Shown: in pieces, positions 12,964 to 24,103 of the stretch
Layout of the letters: the number at the start of each line of letters is the position of its first letter
Position numbering within the stretch: the stretch's first letter is position 1
Assembly: GCA_023853785.1 (NCBI GenBank)
Contig: JAJIRX010000533.1
Location: 682,001 to 746,000 of the forward strand
Direction: 5' to 3'
Length of the DNA: 64,000 bases
Source of the DNA: Psilocybe azurescens
Taxonomy: Eukaryota > Basidiomycota > Agaricomycetes > Agaricales > Agrocybaceae
Made by a program: the position numbers and the translations under genes
The notes under the pieces: generated by a model
The model's database searches: none
The model's input: only the letters and a program-made list of their open reading frames with translations
Told to the model about the DNA's origin: nothing

Positions 12964-13658
12964 TCAGTCAAAGCCATCAACGTCGACGGGGAAATGGAGC
13001 GAACGAATGGTTTTTTTGAGTGTCGTGGTTGCTGTGAGCCACGGTTGATCGTTTGCAAGGGCTTGCTCCCGGGGTATATCAAAAATAGGGAAAATCTGGA
13101 GGATCGAGCCTGGCGCCGGCGCTGTAATCTCAATTTCTGGAAGGGCATGACTAGATTGATTCTTGAATACTTGGCTTCCCTCGACCGTAACTGGTTCGTT
13201 CAACTTTCGAGCAGTCGAGTCGCTGTCAACTTCTTCGTCCTCATCTTGACAATACGTCGGTACGGATTAGTCACCTGTGGAACGAACTCAACTTGAAACA
13301 ACATACTGTCCTCTCCTATCGATAGTATAGACTTGAGCGCTTCTTTCCCTCTAACGGCATAGGAAAGTGGCACCGGGGCTGTTATTGATATCCCGTCGCT
13401 CTGAGTGATCACGTTTTCTTTTCCTTCCGGAAAAGAATTCGAATTGGCAAAGCTCGCGTGATTGAATTGGGCGTTGTTGAGGAGTATCAATGCTTTAACT
13501 GAGGCGTGGAGGGGCGATTCGTGCCGTACATAGTGCTGGTTGGAAGAGTTGAACCAACTGTCTTGTAGAGATCCCAAGACGGGCCTATCCAAGTTGGTCG
13601 CCCTTCCAATTTCCTCAGTGTTAGTGGTGCTTCGTATATGGGTTGTGAAAGGGTCCAT
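12964..13658 (-). CDS. Hypothetical protein with one frameshift
   Basis: I do not recognise this family. An ATG at 13658 opens a polar protein (MDPFTTHIRS...) that reads to about 13245. The frame then shifts by one base within a stretch that continues as an acidic linker (DEDEEVDSDSTARKL) and ends with LHFPVDVDGFD at 12964. Two halves share a short motif, GISITAPVP in the first and EIEITAPAPGS in the second, which may indicate an internal duplication of a beta-rich unit. No membrane segment or signal peptide is evident. Joined, it would be about 230 residues with no intron. The acidic continuation right at the frame change argues that the two ORFs are one gene. Confidence 0.45.
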
Positions 13659-14274
13659 AGCTTATGGTTCGTATGGATGGCACCAAGTAAGATCAGAATA
13701 AGCCTGTGAAAGTCTATGAATATGGATCGACTTGAATGGCAGGTGCAACCAGAAAAGGATTTACTATATCCAGAATGGCAGTCGATCGATAACAACTTTG
13801 TAAAGTTAGACCACTATTCAACCAATGCATAGAGGTCCTAAAGATTGTGGTTAGTTACAGGTTGCTCTGAGCAAGCTTTGAGTTGACTTTGAATGAAAGT
13901 TCGGTCGAAGTTCGGTTGCTTGGCTGTAGGCGCCGGTCTTGGTATTTAGTTCTCAGACTGTGGCAAGCATCCCACGATAGATGCAAAGTGATGGGGCACG
14001 TGCGCCTGATACGTTAGCCTAACTTCCACCCAACCACATCGAACTTGATCACCGAACTTTCGCGTCAACAGTATTTGCAAAGTTGTGTCAAACAGCTCTT
14101 TCCATGAATTACAGCTCTAAAGACTCTAGTTTACATCTACTTATCGCTCTATACGGCACTGATTGATCAGCGGCTCCCCACGCCCACAAGCGCCCATAAC
14201 TAGTAACTGACTGATATCATGCTCTCACCCTACGGGGCTCTCTCTTGAAAGATAGATGGCTTTGATGACAAAAT

Positions 14275-14690
14275 TGAAATCAGATATGATTGATAGCTAG
14301 GTCTTATGGTCTCATTTTCGCCACATAACCTGGTTGTCCCAGTTATCCACATCGACGCACTCATTCCGATGTCCACGACGTTGCAGAATGAGTTAGAACA
14401 AAATGTCTTACCCACACCGATGCCTAGAATTACAGTGGCAGGTTGTCTAGATCCCGGATAATCAGCATCTTTTCCCATGTTATTGGTTCTTCCCTCGCGA
14501 AGGCACACTGCTCTTGTTCTTTCGTTGGCAACAGTGGATGACACCATTCTGGAATTGTAATCAGGCCTGAGAACAAATACGACCATATTTTGTTACCGAG
14601 CGTATATAAACCTCGTCTATCGATCGCTCTTTCTTCTCTACCGCCATCATGCATCTCTTCAGCCCCCGGACCACCCAAAAGCGAAACACC
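14275..14690 (-). repeat. Dispersed ~400 bp repeat, copy 2 (inverted)
   Basis: Read on the minus strand it follows copy 1 at 6486-6880 almost throughout, with the same TATATACGC, GTTCTCAGGCC, TATCCGGGATCT and ATGTGGATAAC landmarks in the same order. The two copies are inverted and bracket the GEP4 to polygalacturonase segment. ORFs across it are not conserved in frame between the copies. Confidence 0.7.
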
Positions 14691-15807
14691 TTGTGCAATT
14701 TGACCATACTGCCCCATCACTTTTCTCGAACTCACTCTCACTATCAGTTGCTATAATTAACGGATATCAAAATCGTCTGCGGACGTCCGTTATTGAAGCT
14801 GTGTAGGATATCTGCAGAGGATGAATGATGCTTGGTATTTTGTTGGACGTTGGCAAGCCTGCTGTAGCTTATTGTTTCTCTTTACAGGACTCGACCCTAC
14901 TAACTAAGGAAGTGCTCTTATCAAGGAGCAATAAATTTAAAAAAAAGAATTTTCGAGTCCTAAATGGGTCCTAATGAGGAACAACCGAGGTAAGTACAAA
15001 CGCAGGTAAGTACAAGCACAGAAAAAAGCAAAGAAACCAGACGCGCACTCCAAAAAAAAAAGTACACTTGCCAAAATCGCCAAATAAAAACAATTAAAAA
15101 AACCAATCCATCGATACTAGAATTGTTGAAGAACAAGAAATATAAAAAAGGCGATAAAAGAAGACGAATCATAAGAAACGATGGATCAAGCAACCACACA
15201 CACAGATGGTTAATCATGGAAGATCGAAGCACCATAAAAAAATGACCCAACGTTGTAACACGTTGTAACATAACCTTAGACGCTGCCGCCTGGGAGCCTC
15301 GACTCTACCAGATACTAGTAATCATAATAAATCGATCTTAAAGGGTCGACGGCCACACCTATCGGGACGAGGATCCTGGATCTAACCAAAAGCCACAAAA
15401 TAGAACAAAAATAACACGTTGAAAACAAGAGTAACAAGGAAGAGAAAACTGAACAAAATAAAGTACCGGCATAAAACTAAAAGAGCTAATGTCAATGAAG
15501 AACACAACTAAAGCCAAAACCAATGCAGTACTATTGAGTCAATTTAAATGAGGAATCAACAAAATCTGTATTAGATGATTGCTATTGCGAATTGTGCTTC
15601 TCCTGTCCCTTGAGCAATATGAATGCCAAATGAAAGTTGGATGAAAGCATGGAGCTGTCGTGATCATTATATGTTAGAGATTAATGAATGTTCGTCCGAA
15701 GGCAGTAATTTCGTCTCACGACATGGCTGCACCGCAGGGACTTGAATTACAGTGACCGCCATCAGCAACAGCCACAGCACACGAAACACCTCTTCACTAC
15801 ACCCACG
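14691..15807. other. A-rich gene-free region upstream of clathrin light chain
   Basis: 14930-15540 is strongly A-rich on the plus strand with several poly-A runs and a short direct repeat (ACGTTGTAACACGTTGTAAC) near 15250-15270. A minus-strand ORF here (14960-15271) is hydrophobic only because the DNA is T-rich on that strand. No gene is supported. Confidence 0.5.
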
Positions 15808-16865
15808 ATGAGCGACTTACTAGGCGGCGACTTTTCCTCTTCATTCCAGTCAAACAATAGCGACGAAATCGACTTTGACCGTGCCGCGTCAGCATTCCCT
15901 GATATCTCTCTCGATGGTGAAACTGAGATACCAAGTGCACTCCCGCGGCTGCGAGCATGTCAAATAGCGGTTTCTCGTTTGATGAATTTGACGGCCCCGC
16001 CTTTGACCAGAGAGACTCATCAGTGAGGGTCACCGGAGATGATGAGATTGATAAGTTCGAGAGCGAGTTCCCTGACATTGATGTCTCTCAGGTGAGTTGC
16101 AAGTTTCAACTCGGTTTCAGGTCTGAATGTGGCGAGACGTGTTGAGTACCTTCGGATGGTTGCTTGCAGATGAATTCTGTACAACATGTTACCTATTGTC
16201 TTCCAGTTCCGCTGTTCTAATTTACGCATTCGCTAACACGTATCCTCCTTGTAGCAACAATACGTACCCCCGCAGCAAACATCCTTTACACCAACATTCG
16301 CTCCTCAGCCTCAGCCTTCTGCATATTCATCTACTCCCATCCTGAACCAGACCATCGAAGAAGAACCTCAGGTCATCAAGTAGGCTTTATCCCTCTTGCT
16401 TGCAGTTTCTAGTTACTAATTGGTTAACGTATCATTAGAGACTGGCGTGAAACCCAACAGAAAGAGATCAATGCTCGCGACGAAGCATCCAAGATTCGCC
16501 GAGAGGAGACGATTGACACGGCCGAACGTGCCATCGAAGAGTTCTACGAGAACTACGCCAAGAAAAAGGAGAGGAGCATTCGCGACAACAAGTAAGTCGC
16601 GTTGACATCTAAGCTTACCGACACCCCTAACAATTGGCCTTGGTGCACCAGAAACTCTGAATCTGAGTACCTAGAGGAACTTCGCTCGTCTCTGGCCTCA
16701 GGAACAACTTGGGACCGTATCTGCAACTTGGTCGAGCTCCAAAACTCTCAGAGCAAGACCATTGCTCGCACAGGGGCGGGCACCAGCGATCTCTCGAGGT
16801 TCAAGGAGGTACTTCTCAGGCTCAAGCGAGAGGGTGATGCCGCTCCCGGAGCAGCAGGCTATTAA
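15808..16865 (+). CDS. CLC1: Clathrin light chain
   Basis: Light chain of clathrin; it binds the heavy-chain hub and acts in endocytosis and Golgi-endosome coats. Exon 1 starts MSDLLGGDF. The conserved EFDGPAFDQ and acidic DEIDKFESEFPDID segments follow, then a Q/P-rich linker. The long heavy-chain-binding helix (DWRETQQKEINARDEASK, then ERAIEEFYENYAKKKERSIRDNK) comes next. The C-terminus has GTTWDRICNLVELQNSQSK and DLSRFKEVLLRLKREG. There are about four exons. The frame changes once between ~15921 and ~15945, where one base appears missing between the N-terminal segment and the MSNSGFSF block. Since this gene is expected to be important and the rest is intact, a sequence error is likelier than a broken gene. 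Confidence 0.93.
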
Positions 16866-17266
16866 GTGTGGAATTATATATTTGCATTCATCTCCACTTC
16901 TTCGTTCGACCCATTCTCCCTTAACGCTGGTAGTTTTGGCTCTTGCGTAAAAATGCTATATCTTGGACCTTTTGTGCCCTAAATCGTCTTAAAACCATTC
17001 GTCTTCAAAACAGATAGCATTTCCTTTAACGCAAGCAACCTCTCGCTCCAAATAATTGAAACCCACCTACAGTGCACATCCAACAAATTATTCAATCACC
17101 TTACACGTATCACTCTTCCTTTACTGTTCCTTGTTGACGTGCACCGTTTAACACTGATATTCAACGTGTGTATTTAGTCCTTGTGCCATTCAAGGCGCAA
17201 CGAATTGCGATTGCAACCCGAATTAGGCCCAGCCAAAACAAGCATCCATTCTCGACCGACCGGTAG
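16866..17266. other. Convergent 3' spacer between CLC1 and the lipase pseudogene
   Basis: T-rich 3' untranslated-like sequence; no gene seen. Confidence 0.5.
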
Positions 17267-18584
17267 TCACCTCTTCAGGTTCGATCTCGCCGGACTGGCC
17301 CCAACGGGTTCTACTGATGTCTCGGGCGGCGGTACAGGCTCGACTGGTGTTTCCGACGGTTGACCTGCCCTAGCGTGTGTCACATTAATTGCAGAAGAAG
17401 GTTTCGACAGATGTTCCCCTATAAAAGCGACGATTTCATCCACTAATTTCTCCTTGACACTATCATGTTCGTTTTGCAGCTCGTGAAAGCCATCAATAAC
17501 TCAGCCACCCTAGAAAGATTATGCATCGGTTACTTCGAAGAGAGACATTTTTTGCTTTTTGCCGGAACTATGGAGTGTAATGTGTGCGATGCTTCATGTG
17601 CCGTCACCTACAACGCGAATACATCGTTAATATTGGTTTGCAGAGTAGTATATTCCCACCTTGTCCTCGGTCCCTTGTACAATGGGTATCTGAGGAGCAT
17701 TAGTGACACCTACATTATACATTTATTCAGCAAACGCACCGGTAGACTTTTCGGCCAATTGATATAATTATTTTCTCTTTCTAAGTCGATAATAAAGACA
17801 ACTTGGTTACAAATCCCTTTCCACGAAAAGGTTGTCAAAATATACATGGGCCACCATGTCGATGAGTCGTTTAAGAGAACCTGATGGGTTGTTCAGAGGG
17901 TCATCGAGGTAGGCATTGTTGGCTTCAGGATCATGCAGCAACAGCTATTGGCGTATCTGGTTAGACAGCTGAAGGCACGACAATAAACTTTGGCTCCGAC
18001 GTAAATCAAAATGGCCGGGAAAAGGGCACTAAGTATGTCGGCAATCCATATTTGGAATTTGCGGAGTGCTGGTGGAAATAACACCAGAGAGTGAGTAGAG
18101 GGGTGAGTTATATGGGCCTTTCATTCCCTGGGTGCAAAATCCAAGAACTTCTCCGCCCTAAATGTTGAATGAGAAGCAAGTGATGTGCGTTCGCATCGAG
18201 CAGCCCACAAAAGTATACCATTGAATAACCCATCAAGAATATGGGCATGCCCTCAAAATACTTCTTAGCATGTCCCAAGGTCCAGGCAATGTCCAGCATC
18301 TGGTCCTTCCAGGACGTCTTTCCGTAGGTACTGGCCTTACTCTTCTCCTCCGCGGTGTCTTGTGCCATCAGTCCATATCCACGCTAATCATAGGTGAAGA
18401 CGGCAATTCCACGAGCAGTGAGAAGAGGATGAAAATGAGTGTAACGTCCGATATGCTCAGCGAAATCGTGCACGAAGACCACTACGGCTTTCGCTGGAGA
18501 ATGGGACGGTGTGTAGATGCGCATGTAGAACTGAGTCGCTTTAGGTCCTGCAAGCTACGCCTCGGTGAAAGATTGGGTCGACAT
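17267..18584 (-). pseudogene. Dead tandem copy of monoacylglycerol lipase
   Basis: Reads from ATG at 18584 (MSTQSFTEA) to a C-terminal Pro/Glu/Thr tail ending at 17267, in the same order as the intact copy at 18953-20427. Lesions include an in-frame TAG where the intact copy has Trp (EAWLAGPK), and a second TAG where it has Gln (YDQRG). Both are explained by single G-to-A or C-to-T changes. A deletion of about 28 bases near 18073 shifts the frame. The oxyanion HGF reads HDF, and the nucleophile elbow GHSMGGG reads GYSM then GG, so the serine survives in a changed context. Intron positions still match. This is clearly a decayed duplicate. Confidence 0.88.
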
Positions 18585-18952
18585 GGTCCAGAGAACTCAA
18601 CGAGCACGATGTGATATTGCATAAACATAGGCAATGGTCGCTTTTGAAGCTGCTGAAAATTTCCCCAGTGAGCGGTCAAAAGTAGATAGAGTGCATTTCT
18701 GAATACCTTGTGCGTTGCTCTACGTATTCCTTCTTGACCACGGCCTATTGATGTTTTCGTTGTCAGTCTCTGAAAGAATTCTAATTGCGATTCGGATTAT
18801 CAATGAAAAGGTATAGGTGTATCCACAAGTTATTCAAAGAGAATACAAAAACTAACAAAGCGCCGCATGGTAAATCAAAAGCAAAGTCCAAAGCCTAAGA
18901 GAGGTGCCCAGTAAGAAATGTTCATTCTCAACCGACTGATAATCACATCTTC

Positions 18953-20427
18953 GCCCTTGTTGGACTGACCCCAGTGGGTTGTACAGAGGCCTCCGTCGGT
19001 GGTATAGGTTCCACAGGTGTTTCTGGTGACTGAACCGTCTCGGTTGGCACTGCAGAAGCTGCTGAAGAGGGCTTAGACAGATGTTCTTCGATAAAAGCAA
19101 CAATTTCATCTGCTAATTTCTCCTTGACACCGTTAGGCTCATTTTGCAGCTCGTGGAAACCTCCCTAGCCAAAAGAGTCAGATACCTAAAAAACAAATAG
19201 AACATAGGCTACTTCGTAAAGAGACAGTTTCTTGCTTTCTGCCGGAAGCCTGGCTTGTAATGTTTCCGATGCTTTGTGGGACGTCACCTATAGCACTGAT
19301 ATATTAGCAGTATTTCTGAGCAAAGTGGTCCCTGCTCACCTTGTCCTCAGTCCCATGTAGAATGAGCACCTGGGAAGGCTTAGCGATGCATGGATTTACG
19401 GTCAGGCAGCGAAACGTACCGGAAGACTCTTTGGCCAATTGATATAATCGTTCTGAAGTACTTTCTCTCCCTAAATCGCCAGTGAATACTATGGCCGTTT
19501 GGGAAAGTTAACCAAAACATACATGGGTCAACATGTCGCTAACGCCTTTAAGAGAGCCTGACTGTTTGACCAAGGGATCTTTGAGATAGGCGTTATTGAC
19601 TTCAGGGTCATGCGACAGTTGCTAACGGCGTTTATGGTTAGATAGCTGGAGAAAAGAGAATGAATGGGCTGCAAACCTCGGCTTTAACTCCCACAGGAAT
19701 CAATGTAGCCGGCAAAAGAGCACTGAGTTTGGCGCCGATCCACATCTGGAATTTAGGGGCTGGTGTCGTCGTCATAATCAGAGGGCTCGTAGAAATAACA
19801 CCAGAAATTGAGCCCAGTGTTGACTTATAGGGGCCTTTCTCTCCCTGGGTGCAAAATCCAAGTACTTCTCCGCCACCCTAAATGTTGGGTGAGAAAGGTG
19901 TGCATGTCTGCATATTGACTGGTCTACACCAAGCGTACCATTGAATGACCCATCAGGAATATGGGTACGCCCTCAAAAGACTTCTTAGTGTGTCCCAAGG
20001 CCCAATCAATGTCCAGCATCTGGTCTTTCCAGGATGTTTTGCCGTATGCACTGGTCTTGCTCTTCTTTCCCGTGGTATCTTGTCCTGTCAGTCCGAACCC
20101 ACGTTGATCATATGTGAAGACGGCAATCCCACGAGAAGTGAGAAGAGGATGGAAATGAGTGTAACGTCCGATATGCTCAGCGAAACCATGAATGAATACC
20201 ACTACGGCTTTCGGTGGAGAATTGTTGGCCGGCGTGTATGTTCGTGTGTAGAACTGAGTAGCTTTGGGTCCTGCAAGCCATGCCTCGGTGAATATTTGAG
20301 TTGACATGATCCGAGTACTTGTAAACCGAGATTGGAGGCGCGAATGAGTGAGACGCGGAAGGCTGAACTGAATGAATGGTTTGCGAAAGTGGCTGGGAGT
20401 GAACTCTTTCCAAAGACGGAAGAACAT
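18953..20427 (-). CDS. YJU3: Monoacylglycerol lipase (alpha/beta hydrolase)
   Basis: Hydrolyses monoacylglycerols to glycerol and fatty acid, typically at lipid droplets or mitochondrial membranes in yeast Yju3. Seven exons splice in frame. Motifs are the oxyanion HGFAEH, the nucleophile elbow GHSMGGGEVLGF with the Ser right at the first splice junction, the acid segment VLILHGTEDKVTSH, and the catalytic His in GGFHELQNEP. A ~40-residue Pro/Thr/Glu-rich C-terminal tail ends in a stop at 18953. The first Met gives a basic N-terminal extension (MFFRLWKEFTPSHFRK...) that could target mitochondria. The internal MSTQIFTEA Met (near 20307) matches the start of the tandem copy and of many homologues, so it is a real alternative. 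No lesion was seen. Confidence 0.9.
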
Positions 20428-20869
20428 TCCTAATCCTGACTTGATGTGGGGTTAGAAGCAGTGCTATGCTATTTAAATTGACTGTAAGTATTTACGTATC
20501 TTTGATGGCAATTGTAAATTCTTTTAAAAAATGTATAATGTGTGTACATTCAAGAGCCTTCGAGTTGGAGAGGCATTTTTGTGGAAAAAATGGTCTAGAA
20601 AGTGAGAACCGTAATGATACACACCCAATCCAGTCAACTTTCAAGCTCCACTAATGGGAGGCAATACAAGTAGCATTAGATAAGATAAGATAGCTCACCA
20701 CGTGCTTAGTAACCGAAGAATTATCCGAGTCCGCTTCGCCGACGTTGTTCGCAGGTTAATACCCTTGACTTACACGGCTTCGACTCAACGTTCACAACAC
20801 GCATTCTGAGGCTGCAGTGCCTCCAAACTGCCACTTGAATTCTTCTAAATATCTGGGAAGATCAAAAGG
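20428..20869. other. Divergent intergenic region lipase / MDL1
   Basis: Shared upstream region between the minus-strand lipase and the plus-strand ABC transporter. No ORF of note. A short TAAGATAAGATAGC (GATA-type) repeat lies near 20680-20695 and could be a regulatory site. Confidence 0.45.
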
Positions 20870-23783
20870 ATGCTGAGTCTCTGGGCCAGGTCGTGTCAGC
20901 GACCACCAGTGCACGCTTTCAGCAAAGGCTTCAAGCTACTAGGCAATACCCGGAAATATCATGTTGAAGTTGCGTTTAACATTCGGAATCACCCATGTAG
21001 AGGCCTGAGTTCCTCCACACTTGTTAGATGGTCTGCTCGGAGGTTTAATTCAACGCAATCGGCACCACCTCCGTCTCCACCTCCTACTTCGCCAATCTCC
21101 AACTCGGCAGCGAAACGGTCACTCCTCTCACGCTTTATCCCTTCGTCGTTGGCCCCGAAAGATCCAAACAGTACCTCCTCATTTGCTAAAATAATGTCGC
21201 TGGCTAAACCCGAATGGAAACCGTTGACAATAGCCATTGGCCTATTGCTTGTTTCTTCGACCGTGTCAATGAGTGTTCCCTTCACTATTGGTAAACTGAT
21301 TGACTTCTTCTCCACGACAAACCCTGTAAGCGCTACTAACATCGAAAAGACGCGTGGATTGACTTTCTTTGCTTAGCAAATACCGTTTGGTTTGTCAGTT
21401 TGGCAAGCTTCCGGTGGCCTCATGCTTCTTTTCACGTTGGGTGCAACTGCGAATGCAGGCCGTGCAATTCTTATGCGATTATCAGGTGAATAATATGCTT
21501 GGATCCTCGTAAATGTAGCTGAACTCTTTTGACCTGAGGCCAAAGAATTGTCGGACGTCTCCGTGAACGAACATATTCTGCAGCACTTAGGCAAGAGGTA
21601 GAATTCGTGGAAAGGGGCGAAGGCGATGTGCTCAGTCGGTTGACTACAGATACAAGTATCGTCGGAGAAAGGTAAGCAATCCAGCTATAATATGGTTCCT
21701 TCTCATTCTGATCACATAATTTACCTGAAGTGTTACTCAAAACCTGTCAGACGGTCTCCGCGCCATTGTGATGTCAACCGTTGGGCGTGAGTCTGAATTT
21801 ATGCACCTATATATTTTCTCTTATTCCCAGACCAGTTGGCGCCATGTTCTATGTTTCTCCGAAGTTAACAATGTTGATGTTGGCGGTTGTTCCCCCAGTG
21901 TCTTTGGGAGCTGTAATTCTATCCCTCATACCAGGGTTCATTTCTCTGACGACATCTTTAACAGGTATTCTACGGTCGTTATCTCAAACAGCTATCAAAC
22001 AAAACACAGGAAGCTATGGGTGAAATGACAAAGGTAACTTAAAAACCGATTCATTTCTTTAGTCGTGCCAAAAATTCACGCCTCTACTTATTAGATTGCT
22101 TCAGAATCTCTCACTGCTTTGCGCACAGTCCAGTCATATAATGCAATACCCCAGGAAGAGGAAAAATTTCATCAAAAGATTCTGAAGGTCCTCGCACTTG
22201 CTAGAAAAGAGGCTATCGCCAGTGGTATATTCTTCGGAAGCACCGGATGGAGTGGAAATATCACTCTTTGGCTCTCCTCTCATATGGTATTTCCCTTATT
22301 AGGACTGAATGCGAATGTATGCTGACCTTTCGATAAAGGTGGTACACTAGTTTCCCATGGAGACATATCTATGGGAGATTTGACGAGTCTTTTACTCTAC
22401 ACGGTTTATGTGGGAAGTGGTTTGCAGATGCTCACGTAGGTTGCATCATTCAAAGTACGCATACAAATTACTCATTAAATGTCCTTTAGCACGTTCTTCG
22501 TGAGTTTTATTTCTTGGTGTTTAGAAAAAAAAACGGCGCCTTACAAACGCATTAGTCCTCTATCATGCGTGGCATTGGTGCAGGCATGCGTGTTTTCGAA
22601 GTTCTTGACAGGACACCTGCTATACCCTACGGCAAAGGAGAGGAAGTACCTCAGAACCAATTCGAGACTATTAAATTCGAACGCGTACATTTCGAATACC
22701 CTAGTCGTCGCGGCATTGAAATCTTAAAGGATTTCAATCTGGAATTAACAGCTGGAGAAAGCGTGGCTATTGTGTCCGTTTGACATCTTTCTTTTCCATT
22801 CGCTTGAAAACTAAGCATCATAATTTTTACAGCGGCGAGAGTGGTGGTGGAAAATCATCTGTTCATTCTCTTCTTCTCCGCTATTACGACCCCATTCAGG
22901 GTAAGATTACATGTGATGGCAAAGGTTCGCTTTTCTTCCACATATCAGGAGTGCCGATCCTTACTTTCCATATTTTGCAGATATCCGTGATTTTTCAACT
23001 GTTTCGTGGCGATCAATCATTGGTGTTGTTCCTCAAGATCCAGTTCTGTTTACTGGAACAATAGCATCCAATATCGCATTTGGCAATCCCAATGCCACTC
23101 GTGAAGATATTGAGCATGCCGCACGAGAGGCCAATTGCGAGTTTGTCTGGGGGATGCCTAACGGATTCGACACTGAAAGTGAGCATTTGAAGCATTTTCG
23201 CTATCGCGACATCCCTAACGCAACTCAGTTGGACGACTCAGCTTGAGTGGAGGACAGCGACAACGCCTAGCAATAGCGCGTGCTCTTTTGAAGAAACCAG
23301 TTATTTTGGCCCTTGATGAAGCTACTAGCTCATTGGATGCTACCTCCGAACGCAGGGTAAGTGGATCTCCGACGTCATTGTGAATTGCTATTTATATCCC
23401 CGCCTGCAGGTGAATGACGCCGTCGATAAGATCCTGCGATCACGTCAAACTACGGTACTTTTCGTTGCCCATAGGTTGTCCACGATCGCTAGGGCAGAGC
23501 GAATAGTTGTTTTGGAAGGTGGACGTATCACCGAATCAGGGACCTATCGTGAATTAGTATGTGTATCTCCTATTTCATTCGGCCCCCGCTGACTCTGTCT
23601 CCCCAGGTTGGTCGCAAGGATTCACGTTTCCGAGTTCTGATGGCTGCTCAGCTTAATGCTGCTGCTGGAGAAAAACTGTATCTAGGCGAAGAAGTCGAAT
23701 CTGAGCAAGAGGACGAGGCTGATCCGGAAAACACAGAGGAGGAAGGCGACGAGTCGGAGAGAACTCGTCAAACTTCGTCATGA
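20870..23783 (+). CDS. MDL1: Mitochondrial ABC transporter, MDL1/ABCB10 type
   Basis: Half-size ABC exporter (one membrane domain plus one nucleotide-binding domain) of the mitochondrial inner membrane, the family linked to peptide export. The N-terminus is a basic presequence ([13 protein letters not shown]). Membrane-domain landmarks include [28 protein letters not shown] and [20 protein letters not shown]. The NBD has Walker [11 protein letters not shown]-loop [12 protein letters not shown], signature [17 protein letters not shown], Walker [15 protein letters not shown] and the H-loop VAHRLST. About 14 introns are needed. An apparent TAG at 21374 is inside an intron. One conserved exon is only 10 nt (22490-22499). 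One base is missing in the T run at 22267-22269, where TLLALLSYGGTLVS changes frame. The C-terminal tail is acidic. Confidence 0.92.
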
Positions 23784-24103
23784 CCTTTCTCGTCCAGGCA
23801 CGTACGTGTAATCCATAATAAATAGACATTTTCCTCCACTCCACACTTGTAGCGAACTTACATCACTTTGCTTTATTTACATTTATTTTAGTAGCCATTA
23901 AATGTACGCACCGCCAAATTAACGAACTATCCCATAGGACTGTTTATGCCTCGGACAACAGAGTTGTAGGTCACGCGCCTACCTCATGCACATGCATCAT
24001 GGACAAGCGTTGGACACCGCATGTTTTGGGGCAGGGTGACATCATCTTTTGGTCATTTATTAAAAGGCATTGATCTCCATCCCTTAACACATTGCCCCCA
24101 CCA
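23784..24103. other. Intergenic region between MDL1 and the coiled-coil gene
   Basis: Short 3'/5' spacer, no gene seen. The downstream ATG at 24104 sits in a good context (ACCATGG). Confidence 0.5.

Noticed and set aside
14960..15271. Hydrophobic 103-codon minus-strand ORF
   Set aside because: The DNA is T-rich on this strand, which alone yields Phe/Leu/Val codons; no start context, introns or family support.
21374..21376. In-frame TAG in MDL1
   Set aside because: It is the end of an intron: GTAAGC after the TTNP codons, CTAAC branch site and TTTGCTTAG acceptor restore a continuous phase-0 frame.
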